From: Siderastrea siderea
Lineage: Eukaryota > Cnidaria > Anthozoa > Scleractinia > Rhizangiidae
Reading direction: 5' to 3'
Length of the DNA: 64,000 bases
Assembly (NCBI GenBank): GCA_964030785.1
Contig: OZ034968.1
Coordinates: forward strand, 32,486,186-32,550,185
This document shows positions 59,801-62,390 of this stretch, piece by piece. The position numbers and the translations under genes were made by a program. The notes beneath the pieces were generated by a model. The model was not told where the DNA came from. It saw nothing but the letters and a program-made list of their open reading frames with translations, and ran no database searches. Numbering within the stretch: position 1 is the first letter of the stretch; each line of letters opens with the position of its first letter.

Positions 59801-61868
59801 AAACAGGAATATCAGAATGCGTGTTTAGATCTGAAGATAACAAGAACACAAGGTAATTAAATTAGAATCGAAAACGCGGTCTATTTTTTAGATGAATGGG
59901 GGGGGGGGGGTGGACATTGTATACCTGCCAACTCTCACGCAGAATGCGTGAGTCTCACGCCTGTGGATTAAAGACATCGATCTCACGCATCAATTAAGGA
60001 CAATTTCCCACGCCTGACTCACAAATCCGGACAACTTGTTCAAATTCAATTCAATTCCCCCGAAGATATTCCAACAAACGGCGCTTAATGTCGAGTTTGA
60101 GTCCTAACTGTATCAGAACGCGCTAAAATGTCGCGTTTCAATGCGTTCGAAAGCCATCGGAAAAGCTTCAAATAGCTTCGGAAGTGTTCAGAAATCGTCG
60201 GGACATCTTCGGACATTATCGGTAGTGATCAGAAGTTTTCGGGAAATAGTCGAAAATCTTCGGAAGCCGCCGGAACGTTTTCGAAAACCTCGGTCATAAG
60301 GAGACGAAAATCTCACGCATTTCGCTCAGAAAAAGTTGGCAGGTATAACATTATGCAACGAGAATACTCAGCATGTACACATTTATGCAGACTTACATCT
60401 AGTTAGAGAGAAGAACTGAAGAGTGGCGAGTTTATTCTTACCATACAGAACGTGGGCAAGGATCAGGCCCTTCGACCTCCAGACGGAGTTCCACGCTTCT
60501 CAATCGTTTTATTTATACCTCTGTTATCTTTATCACAGTCATTTGAAAAGACACCGCTACAGGAAATGACGTACCGGTATATAAATTCATGTTTCACTGG
60601 GAAAACATCAACAGCACTGGCTGTTTATCGGAATGCATGGTGTTTAAAGCTGTCAAAGTGAATTGGCCGGTTTGAACGCGAACCCTTCATTGTCTGACAT
60701 TTGGTCGGCCACACTTAAGTTAATATATTTAGTTTTACTCAGCGTTGTTTCGTTTCTCTCCATAGCCTTCGGCATCGAGGAGGGTGATCGTCGAAGAGAA
60801 AGAAATCGTCGTAACTCTGATTCAGCTGTGTACTATCCTCCAAAAGAGAATGCTTCGTCAGCCGTCCTCGACCTCTGGCAACTGGAAGAAGCAAAGATTG
60901 AATATCACCGGGCAAAAATAGAAAGCCTGCAGACGAAAATCTTAAACTTTAAAGTGGAATTGGAGGAGACAAATAGAGTAGCTACAGAAGCCAACTGGGC
61001 CATTGGACACATAATTGAAGGAACAAACCGAAGTAAGAAGACTATTAGCAATATTTATTATTTATATATCATGCAGGCATTAATCCTCGTACTATCTGAT
61101 ATTCCGCCACGAGAACAGAACCGACCAAAAAAAAACAGCTGTATCATTAAACAACTATTTAAGTTGACATATCACATTATTTTGTCCTCACGGCTGTTAG
61201 CTTCCTGTTTTTTCTTCGCTGTTTAAGAGGCAATAAACTGCAACCTCGTTCCCAGGACTTTTTAACTTTTTTTAAATTTGAAGAGGCAGGACAAAGTGCT
61301 GGGAACGAGGTTGAATAAACTGCGGTTTAGGAAGTTTGCTTCCCGCTATGCATTTTCATCTTGTACAACGTATCCCGTCCTTAGAACCCATAGTGTCCCT
61401 CATCCCACGACAACCCCAATTGATTGCTGTATAGTCTAGCTTAATTATCTTTAACTGGTACTTCAGACTTTAGCAGTTGTAATAAAACACAGATATGATG
61501 TACGTTTGACGATACAAAACTGCCCCGCTTCTGCTCTGGGAAGACTCGCATATAAAAGTGAAGCGGGGGGGAGGGGGCAGTTCGAGTTTTAAAAGCTCCT
61601 ATTAAAGTGAAACTAATTCTTCTTATTTAAGTTTCATACAAAATAAAGCCATAATTTTGTTAAAGCTGAAAGAGTTCAGTTTGCTTTGTATAGCAAACGA
61701 TTTCTTACACCCGACCTTGTTTCAGTTGTGCTTATTTTTCTGTTGAAAGCCCCCGTTGTCAAGCAAGCTGAAGCTCAAATGGAGAGAAATCTTGGAACCT
61801 CTGATTCAGACGTGCATGTCCCGCAAACGGAGGAAACGGAGGACGATGTGTCAGCCCATGAGCTATAG
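38803..61868 (+). CDS. Tandem death-effector-domain / TRADD-N-like protein (6 exons)
   Basis: Likely cytosolic adaptor of apoptosis or innate immune signalling. Proposed exons 38,803-39,388; 57,351-57,407; 57,563-57,592 (micro-exon, weak); 59,475-59,852; 60,766-61,032; 61,750-61,868. Every junction is phase 1 and the total is 478 residues. Exon 1 encodes two death effector domains (about 1-77 and 93-172), each ending in the typical LGIDRLEVLKDLL / LGIGRLDILKVLI helix, then a charged coiled coil (RKQEEAAERKRNELEESKRR). Exon 4 encodes a TRADD-N-like domain (LEEFVKVFTEAVLP, GSLCFTIQAESISALEEFW, LQEFLITDEVKQL). Exon 5 is a basic, then coiled-coil region (LEEAKIEYHRAKIESLQTK). Intron 1 is 18 kb because a Polinton lies in it. 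Exons 1 and 4 are clear. Joining them into one gene rests on phase and orientation, so two genes remain possible. Confidence 0.7.
39389..40500. other. Intron 1 of the DED gene, left of the Polinton
   Basis: No gene seen. It contains degenerate repeat sequence, for example TTCAACCTGGCTTCGAG and GGGTATTGAAGTTTCGAC, resembling parts of the MITE at 25,930. The TCGCT at 40,496-40,500 abuts the Polinton. Confidence 0.6.
40501..40865 (+). repeat. Polinton left terminal inverted repeat
   Basis: It matches the complement of 56,837-57,200 almost throughout, from AATAGTATAACCGGAGTCAA to CCGTGCCGG. The outer 158 bp are themselves bounded by AGTATAACCGGAGTCAAA (40,504) and its inverse (40,641-40,658), enclosing a CCAGAGGGG / CCCCTCTGG hairpin. 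Confidence 0.95.
41069..41473 (+). pseudogene. N-terminal part of Polinton DNA polymerase, cut off by TAG
   Basis: Open frame rich in basic and proline residues (LPKPLLPRKYPPKAPPRQRR). It is in the same frame as the polymerase but ends at an amber codon at 41,471-41,473. The next codon starts the long polymerase frame with no ATG nearby. The likeliest reading is one gene interrupted by a nonsense mutation. The true start is unclear, since no in-frame ATG precedes it and a stop lies at 41,054. Confidence 0.6.
41474..45013 (+). CDS. Protein-primed family B DNA polymerase (pPolB)
   Basis: Replicates the element from a protein primer at its ends. 1,179 codons are open. Exonuclease motifs: DFEAYG (Asp399, Glu401), NSGRYD (Asp505), YYNNLD (Asp633). 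Polymerase motifs: A GYDANALYLS (Asp733), B KLLGNSGYGK (from Lys902), C MDTDSN (Asp1002, Asp1004), then KLECEGRR. The roughly 250 residues between motif A and motif B leave room for terminal-protein-region insertions. The N-terminal third holds DNLCLWRCIA (Cys103/107) and EGHAFV (His204), which together could be an OTU-like protease, then a C2HC finger (220-240) and a Vsr-like block ending YHGCHWHGC (about 309-330). There is no ATG at the frame start, which follows the TAG at 41,471. The C-terminus overlaps the convergent integrase tail. Confidence 0.95.
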   Translation: MENIEDGTILLFYKNSGGSPWVNRYVEAENWLREKEEARLNIDNIGSPNTKWVFRGYSDADVKVVLDRQTLLGTGPLPDWLRNLARGRAGSMVALDTYQDNLCLWRCIAVHRGARPDRSTAAARELTKSFFKLRAAPNDSPKTSLDEFDRVERHLNQQADFSFWLGIRVYEPEREVDGGVVWHLRRNPPAKLTNILTIGIYEGHAFVIKDISKLTRTYACVYCLARFTKVCNLQRHTERCAQGKTVIDCPAERVEAPQTAFEKAFYPKHCASRESLRWLEREAERRKIHIHHAMCGHGGKRWVERAPVDGYNHETRIVFQYHGCHWHGCRKCYPNDRDEIITHNDQTREDRYKATVKRTRVLQVAGYHVIEAWACEVWKINTELPQPQTRSYLHAILYDFEAYGDKNQRKELTGMLTIENAHVPISVSVGDTLDRKPTHICEKDPVELVRKFMEELERREENIRTKVRAAFMPDDVRMLPKAQRIKIEEWCDQVPVLGFNSGRYDLNLIREHFAERLSDTTGKARVNGNKIMFLLTQEFRFLDIINYLGPGTSYEKWTKAYECTAEKSWFPYEWFDTPEKLDHPGLPDYPAWYSRLKGGYVLTRDEWQGCQRLFKEKGMRTFADWLRYYNNLDVAPSLEALERMRAFYTEKGIEILKDAVSIPGVSLHYLLRGAVERGVELYSPGKEAYEMLKGAVVRGPSLVFTRYHEVGVTKVRSHQTAEPRLCQRILGYDANALYLSTMLKEMPCGKEKVVHYTGGWTARAAPHLAQRLKNGTWFGSAEVHIEIPEPLRPKFEEVCPFFYNKKVPVEAVPQQMLDYLKRTGRNRGDGKKLVGALSAEKLLVYAPLLRWYVDHGAVITAVYRTIDYTPGKVFDWFVEQVTEARRTGDVEKSKALLAEVFKLLGNSGYGKLIEALERQTNVIYTKEEKVVDRALRSAYFSDLDEVGQAYELESRKPRIRIRRPFQIGIAVYQLAKLRMLEFYYDFLDRYFDRRDFELIQMDTDSNYMAISAERLEDIVRPELQTEFEAKKQEWLAWHKWSGRTPGLFKLECEGRRMIALCSKCYYIEELEDEKKKFSTKGMSKKQNEITWQRFKLALDGSKDMATNIGFRVNNGRMVTYEQQKLGLSAYYDKRWVLEDGIHIEPIEFHRLLAVAVYRGGQPTALHGQASVLGRQTNNR
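44826..45150 (-). pseudogene. C-terminal tail of the integrase in another frame
   Basis: Just past the integrase stop, a second minus frame carries PGELEGGRRRATDPIWSLKV and later VREELLVVPPDTQLPP. I recognise this as the basic, SH3-like C-terminal region that follows the catalytic core in Polinton integrases. The switch of frame lies within about 45,134-45,150. It overlaps the polymerase 3' end on the opposite strand. Confidence 0.65.
45134..45919 (-). CDS. Polinton RVE-family integrase
   Basis: Inserts element DNA into host chromatin. 261 residues from ATG at 45,919. The N-terminal HHCC-like region is replaced by a helical segment (LSKIYYSPRGYWKGFAAIKK). The catalytic core shows Asp77 (HQADLLY), Asp142 (LLQVDPGREF) and Glu177 (AIVERFNR), the D,D-x34-E layout of retroviral-type integrases. 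The usual C-terminal tail continues only after a frameshift at about 45,140. Its start codon is 21 bp from the divergent start at 45,941, and both face the same TATATCACA box. Product likely nuclear in an active element; this copy is probably C-terminally truncated. Confidence 0.9.
   Translation of the reverse strand: MSAQSFNRLSKIYYSPRGYWKGFAAIKKLAQAAKVSEDVAQNWLVKQAFWQIYLPAPRYISRPKFDVPVPNKVHQADLLYLPHDRPPPSRKTFKYAFTVVDVASRFKEAEPLTTKEAREVAAALERIYSRSPLSWPKLLQVDPGREFMGTVNQLLSKHSVEVRRGRVDIHRDQAIVERFNRILGERLFGQQYGVEMRLPDDKRSTEWMARLPAVISALNKEVTRLTGMKPAEAIKKKTVSAKPTTPYLRPVGVNEKSSPPV
45922..45930. promoter_or_regulatory. TATATCACA box between divergent Polinton genes
   Basis: TATATCACA lies 11 bp before the ATG at 45,941 and 3 bp before the integrase ATG at 45,919 on the other strand. 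It is a variant of the TATATA-n-CC motif found before other Polinton genes. Confidence 0.5.
45941..46507 (+). pseudogene. Zinc-ribbon protein, frameshifted (possible late-transcription-factor-like)
   Basis: The ATG at 45,941 opens 45 codons (MDDPFGCLRG...). The conserved remainder is in another frame from about 46,010, so there is a frameshift near the GAAATGGGGGAAAAAAG homopolymers. The second part has CPSC and CPEC pairs 21 residues apart (a zinc ribbon), an acidic/proline linker, then a helical block (KWKIYEMFSFNQISFLGNVI, and PCFLHNYFEMVPSEVWPC). A zinc ribbon followed by a helix ending near a phenylalanine-rich block resembles the layout of the viral late transcription factor VLTF3, but I cannot show homology. 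Divergent from the integrase. Confidence 0.5.
46469..47172 (-). pseudogene. PLA2-domain (parvovirus VP1-like) protein, frameshifted
   Basis: In the related viruses, this calcium-dependent phospholipase A2 helps a particle leave endosomes. Start ATG at 47,172 (MFSAGKLGEPS). A helical N-terminal part (GIPFLAKKGLEAGRYYASEA) is followed by a calcium-loop-like YTGPYNPL and the catalytic HD region DAIAMQHDVDFGVC. The frame shifts at an A6 run (about 46,583-46,588). Conserved-looking coding sequence continues in the next frame to a stop at 46,469, so the product would lose its last about 38 residues. It is convergent with and overlaps the gene ending at 46,507. Confidence 0.75.
47312..47755 (-). pseudogene. 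Adenain-like cysteine protease, internal stop
   Basis: Processes virion proteins in adenoviruses and is proposed to do so in Polintons. A single minus frame of about 147 codons contains INLDD and GTHWVC (catalytic His), FDSFGLP (acidic position region) and QWEQSVRCSYYCLLFL, with Gln seven residues before the catalytic Cys as in adenain. A TAA (47,552-47,554) sits directly before FDSFGL, so the frame is broken. No clear ATG remains at the start, but a TATATATATATA tract (47,753-47,764) sits where other genes have their promoter. Confidence 0.75.
47752..48448 (-). pseudogene. Basic core-like protein with hydrophobic tail, frameshifted
   Basis: ATG at 48,448, 3 bp after TATATACGCCAG. The first about 155 residues are basic and helical (KKTAAAKKGLELKLSQTQIQ, GRGFGPKEIELYKLVRRM). 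At a run of seven C (47,969-47,975 on the plus strand) the frame is lost. In the adjacent frame, GGFLGMLASIGVPLAIGLVK and a proline/arginine tail follow to 47,752. The hydrophobic GGFLG segment suggests a membrane-active or core protein, comparable in position to adenovirus pVI/pX. The function is not established. Confidence 0.55.
48451..48460 (-). promoter_or_regulatory. TATATACGCC promoter motif
   Basis: On the minus strand it reads TATATACGCCAG directly before the ATG of the core-like gene. Confidence 0.6.
48481..49744 (-). pseudogene. Major capsid protein (double jelly roll), broken twice
   Basis: Forms the icosahedral shell in related viruses. Three pieces cover the full gene. 49,744-49,157 starts MFRLQPYLEKTRYVQVNL with beta-rich sequence (FYDWYNAYFRVHFKF, SLIKSLNLKSAGK). 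An in-frame TAA lies at 49,154-49,156. The same frame continues (EGTARRIVVRRLELWVPQLQF) until a frameshift at about 48,905-48,925. The last part is in another frame (QNPYIFDTF, RILNDFINFRYRK, NAQDYTIFAVVLNEEEFVL) and ends 48,481. The total of about 420 codons is within the range for Polinton capsid proteins. It cannot be made whole from this copy as it stands. Confidence 0.85.
49786..50176 (-). pseudogene. Basic alanine/lysine-rich small Polinton protein
   Basis: A TATATACACC box precedes an ATG at 50,176 that reads only 12 codons. The conserved frame (RYRYKHKGS, then KAFKGTAKNVVKTAAEKAAK) is one base off, so a frameshift lies within the first dozen codons. The product would be about 125 residues, lysine/alanine-rich, helical and very basic, plausibly a DNA-condensing or minor virion protein by comparison with adenovirus core proteins. 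I do not recognise a named domain. It lies between the minor and major capsid genes in the same orientation. Confidence 0.5.
50141..50971 (-). CDS. Putative minor capsid (penton, single jelly roll) protein
   Basis: 276-residue open frame from ATG at 50,971, whose first base is the last base of the upstream stop (TAATG). It is beta-rich, with HDFTINFQPPIHLGSGNYKA at the start and DFIFTMYFDMTIFRVVILVD in the middle. Its place next to the major capsid gene fits the Polinton penton protein. A TATATAGACC box lies 5 bp upstream, inside the previous gene. The extreme C-terminus runs over the promoter and start of the next gene, so the stop may have been lost by a late frameshift. Assignment is from order and fold-like features rather than a clear signature. 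Confidence 0.6.
   Translation of the reverse strand: MTLNLLLDSSLAKQQRTGGRQVSHDFTINFQPPIHLGSGNYKAALNKLFTMSYSWYNTDASFANNKIRWRKKSEEWRTLIFPNGMYDYSGINSFLQSQTSKVDPEDKDSDFIFTMYFDMTIFRVVILVDENYELDLSGNDFAELLGYEKKILTGEKNFVGAMVPNITRSVDWVFLHCDLISRRANDVPSDVLYSFLTTGLQVSYPFQKEPYQLEWHPVNKSEINSIRIWVTDGRDNPLDLNGIDVAVRIMIEKSKDFFVVFNIYTMNHPSELSTSF
50177..50186 (-). promoter_or_regulatory. TATATACACC promoter motif
   Basis: Reads TATATACACCATG on the minus strand, ahead of the small basic protein gene. Confidence 0.6.
50971..51906 (-). pseudogene. Coiled-coil / proline-rich Polinton protein, broken three times
   Basis: ATG at 51,906 starts MSIQQWQQLAEEKSAVDQQ, a long helix (KISKELGQLSGEELFKPI). A proline-rich stretch follows in which (CAC/CCA)n slippage changes frame near 51,600. 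The next block (MEEKSTRKEWGMPG, LLQTVNQLITKYGND, GRTVGELKK) ends at a slipped A run near 51,364. A basic/acidic stretch (YEKRKVIQPLSKQLQ, VVEPSDDEEDF) ends in a TGA (51,178-51,180). The final part, in the same frame as that stretch, ends VCDYIDQ at 50,971. I do not recognise the family. It may be a structural or scaffold protein of about 310 residues. Confidence 0.55.
50976..50985 (-). promoter_or_regulatory. TATATAGACC promoter motif
   Basis: TATATAGACCAATAATG on the minus strand, before the putative minor capsid gene and inside the last codons of the preceding gene. Confidence 0.6.
51921..51932 (+). promoter_or_regulatory. TATATAGAAACC promoter motif
   Basis: Sits 7 bp before the ATPase ATG at 51,940, in the 33-bp gap shared with the divergent coiled-coil gene. 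Confidence 0.55.
51940..52570 (+). CDS. FtsK/HerA-like DNA-packaging ATPase
   Basis: Motor that in related viruses drives genome packaging into the capsid. ATG at 51,940 (MKIPNYGPGFSESSYMQGHP). Walker A GPSNSGKTN at about 34-41, Walker B KIVVFDDL at about 106-113, then a conserved Gln region (YLTQTFYKVPKTIRDNC) and RFLPREN. The main frame ends at 52,527 after 195 residues. A run of seven A (52,501-52,507) appears to have shifted it. In the neighbouring frame coding sequence continues to TAA at 52,568, so the native C-terminus is about 15-20 residues longer. The ATPase core itself is unaffected. The next gene starts 3 bp after that stop. Confidence 0.9.
52573..54296 (+). pseudogene. Collagen-like fibre protein with tail-fibre repeats, frameshifted
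   Basis: Probable virion spike. ATG at 52,573 (MGYINSQIGETSQT). A collagen-like stretch of about 16 Gly-X-Y triplets (GPPGPRGDIGPEG, then PQGQDGPQGSKG) changes frame once near 52,665. Then come repeats of the phage-tail-fibre type, with MEASINMNNN, followed by a DQYVDNQL, and MTGNLDLNN followed by an acidic NTDEDDPNSA. Frames slip again at an A9 run (53,063-53,071) and an A6 run (about 53,255). The long C-terminal part (53,313-54,296; LGFNLHSLPVGYYTMVVEWF, FIYLDLQGTVRVTTSVNG) is beta-rich like a receptor-binding head, but I recognise no fold. About 570 codons in all. Confidence 0.7.
54312..54319 (+). promoter_or_regulatory. TATATACC promoter motif
   Basis: TTATATACCACAATG: motif 3 bp before the ATG at 54,323. 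Confidence 0.6.
54323..54808 (+). CDS. Polinton protein with hydrophobic hairpin (unknown)
   Basis: 161 residues, intact, from ATG at 54,323 with a promoter motif 3 bp before. A charged N-terminal helix (KEKVKKMKDLYASYHKKH) leads to a basic region (YRGFRRKN). Then comes a strongly hydrophobic glycine-rich segment (about 53-90: IISAAVAGGI, NPVVIATLTGVGLILKAVAS) that could form a membrane hairpin. A charged helical C-terminus follows (ARIEYQKVLDEIRFYL). I do not recognise the family. The layout suits a membrane-active virion protein. One of the few unbroken genes of the element. Confidence 0.7.
   Translation: MRDIYDFNHIDQTLSKEKVKKMKDLYASYHKKHVGYEKLYRGFRRKNVVCNLSAGKLIISAAVAGGITLNPVVIATLTGVGLILKAVASLKKYDKKTEQANFARIEYQKVLDEIRFYLRGEAFDEKVFLDRLKMIDNFVTDHCMEIPPSICKKYSNTFAPL
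54824..54833 (+). promoter_or_regulatory. TATATACGCC promoter motif
   Basis: Identical in ten bases to the motif before the core-like gene on the other strand. It lies 6 bp before the ATG at 54,840. Confidence 0.6.
54840..54983 (+). CDS. Small hypothetical Polinton protein (47 residues)
   Basis: ATG at 54,840 directly after a TATATACGCC box. The product has a helical, leucine-rich start (ILQAICYRLVELLTPLEIKK) and a basic end (ECVTKIMSPTRDKDG). There is no recognised domain. It is supported mainly by the promoter motif and the short intergenic distance. It may be the start of a longer, frame-broken gene. Confidence 0.4.
   Translation: MTAILQAICYRLVELLTPLEIKKIRFITRECVTKIMSPTRDKDGYPI
54984..55598. 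other. Non-coding Polinton interval
   Basis: No supportable gene. It contains repeats of GTGACATTGCGTGAC / GCGTGACTTTCACTC (55,080-55,130), short CCCCGATCCTCGATTCCC stretches and a guanine homopolymer at about 55,443-55,460. It lies between convergent gene blocks. Confidence 0.5.
55599..55838 (-). CDS. Hypothetical Polinton protein (79 residues)
   Basis: Open minus frame from ATG at 55,838 (MPHTENKGGFPFVTNW), with aromatic/charged middle (KYSFKRFFEYECQLIER) and basic end. No recognised domain. It is in the convergent region opposite the ATPase-fibre block. Codon content is plausible, but there is no promoter motif, so it may be a remnant or chance frame. Confidence 0.35.
   Translation of the reverse strand: MPHTENKGGFPFVTNWTDPAPKYSFKRFFEYECQLIERKTPLSLDVRSVHFTTPKVLEHSIRTYESKGCFITQRGIKAT
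55958..56305. repeat. 180-bp tandem duplication
   Basis: GAGACGATCAGCGATTCAGC starts at about 55,962 and again 180 bp later; about 165 bp of the two copies match with few differences. The second copy is the 3' half of the coiled-coil gene at 56,139-56,447. The first is a displaced extra copy of its coding end. Confidence 0.9.
56139..56447 (-). CDS. Coiled-coil protein (102 residues), possible bZIP-like
   Basis: ATG at 56,447 (MEQNQNRRHVFQFLETLAAR). A basic stretch (RIRLARQISERSKLVKQRKS, RSRMRELAK) is followed by a heptad-like helix (SLETKEAEIVLVEQEIRQLE) and an acidic serine-rich end (DQSSSEEDLAESLI). Basic region then coiled coil suggests a DNA-binding dimer, but no family is recognised. 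The 3' half is tandemly duplicated downstream, and a cluster of inverted CACCTTTCGGAAT repeats lies about 170 bp upstream. Confidence 0.55.
   Translation of the reverse strand: MEQNQNRRHVFQFLETLAARTNVSSTQVRIRLARQISERSKLVKQRKSIRSRMRELAKSLETKEAEIVLVEQEIRQLETNVQDGTDQSSSEEDLAESLIVSQ
56606..56740. repeat. Six inverted CACCTTTCGGAAT iterons
   Basis: The motif occurs twice as ATTCCGAAAGGTG (56,614 and 56,631 approximately) and four times as CACCTTTCGGAAT or one-base variants (about 56,681-56,740), separated by TTTCCGT or short spacers. It lies between the coiled-coil gene and the right terminal repeat. Confidence 0.85.
56837..57200 (+). repeat. Polinton right terminal inverted repeat
   Basis: Complement of the left repeat, from CCGGCACGG to GGTTATACTACT. 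The subterminal inverted copies AGTATAACCGGAGTCAAA (57,043-57,060) and its inverse (57,180-57,197) are present as in the left end. Confidence 0.95.
57201..59474. other. DED gene introns right of the Polinton
   Basis: Apart from the two proposed short exons (57,351-57,407 and 57,563-57,592), no coding sequence is supported. It holds (TTTA)n runs at about 57,716-57,740 and 59,128-59,160, a (CA)n run at 59,262-59,281 and the foldback at 58,411. Confidence 0.5.
58411..58561. mobile_element. 151-bp near-perfect palindrome (foldback element)
   Basis: AAAATGGATTACCAGTAAGC is mirrored by GCTTACTGGTAATCCATTTT. GACCGGGGGGTCCAAATCC is mirrored by a similar block with one change. CCAAGGTTGAAGC faces GCTTCAACCTTGG at the centre, leaving almost no loop. 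Related fragments are at 45-118. Confidence 0.95.
59920..60346. mobile_element. MITE with TATACCTGCCAAC ends
   Basis: TATACCTGCCAACTCTCACG at the left is mirrored by the right end AGTTGGCAGGTATA preceded by CTCACGCATTTCGC. The interior has many TCGGAAG / CTTCGGA words. It is in intron 4 of the DED gene. Confidence 0.85.
61232..61322. mobile_element. 73-bp MITE with perfect 9-bp target duplication
   Basis: The terminal repeats CAACCTCGTTCCCAG (61,241-61,255) and CTGGGAACGAGGTTG (61,299-61,313) are perfect inverses. AATAAACTG flanks both sides (61,232-61,240 and 61,314-61,322). A 9-bp target duplication points to a Mutator-type transposase as the mover, which is an inference. It is in the last intron of the DED gene. 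Confidence 0.9.
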
Positions 61869-62390
61869 GAAACATGGAGTTCGAATCGAAAGTTGTTTCA
61901 AGGAAACAGCGCTGAAAGATGTCGAGACTCCAATAAAATTATCACCTTACCGTTAGTTCTGTTGTTCTGTGTCTTTGATTTCTACATCGAATCATCTTCT
62001 GCAAATATCCCTGTTTCTCACCGATTCTCTCAGCGGCTGAGTTCGATGGTAGATGCTTAAACCGCCCGCCATTTTGAAATTCACTCAGTCCCAGTTCTCC
62101 TCAGCTTACCAAAAACCCCTAAAGCGAGTGGGTAGGCTATCTTTGCCAGGCTATCGTCACGAGCTCGTAAGAACATTGCACGACGGAGTTCCATATATGG
62201 AAGGTCGTCGTTCAACGGATTAAAATTTGCAATTCAAACATGAGCTATAGGAAACATGGAGTTCGAATCGAAAGTTGTTTCAAGGAAACAGCGCTGAAAG
62301 ATGTCGAAGCTTCAATAAAATTATCACGTTACCGTTAGTTCTGTTGTTCTGTGTCTTTGATTTCTACATCATCTTCTGCAAATATCCCTG
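61858..62390. repeat. Direct duplication of the DED gene 3' end (two about 155-bp copies)
   Basis: CATGAGCTATAGGAAACATG begins at 61,858 and at 62,239. Both copies run for about 150 bp with few differences and include the stop-codon region, AATAAA (61,932 in the first copy) and TTCTGTTGTTCTGTGTC. Unique sequence of about 225 bp separates them. Confidence 0.95.

Noticed and set aside
60663..61226. Separate membrane protein starting before 60,766
   Set aside because: The hydrophobic start ends exactly at a good acceptor (TCTCCATAG) and the following part fits phase 1 of the DED gene; the upstream part is read as intron, though an alternative first exon cannot be excluded.
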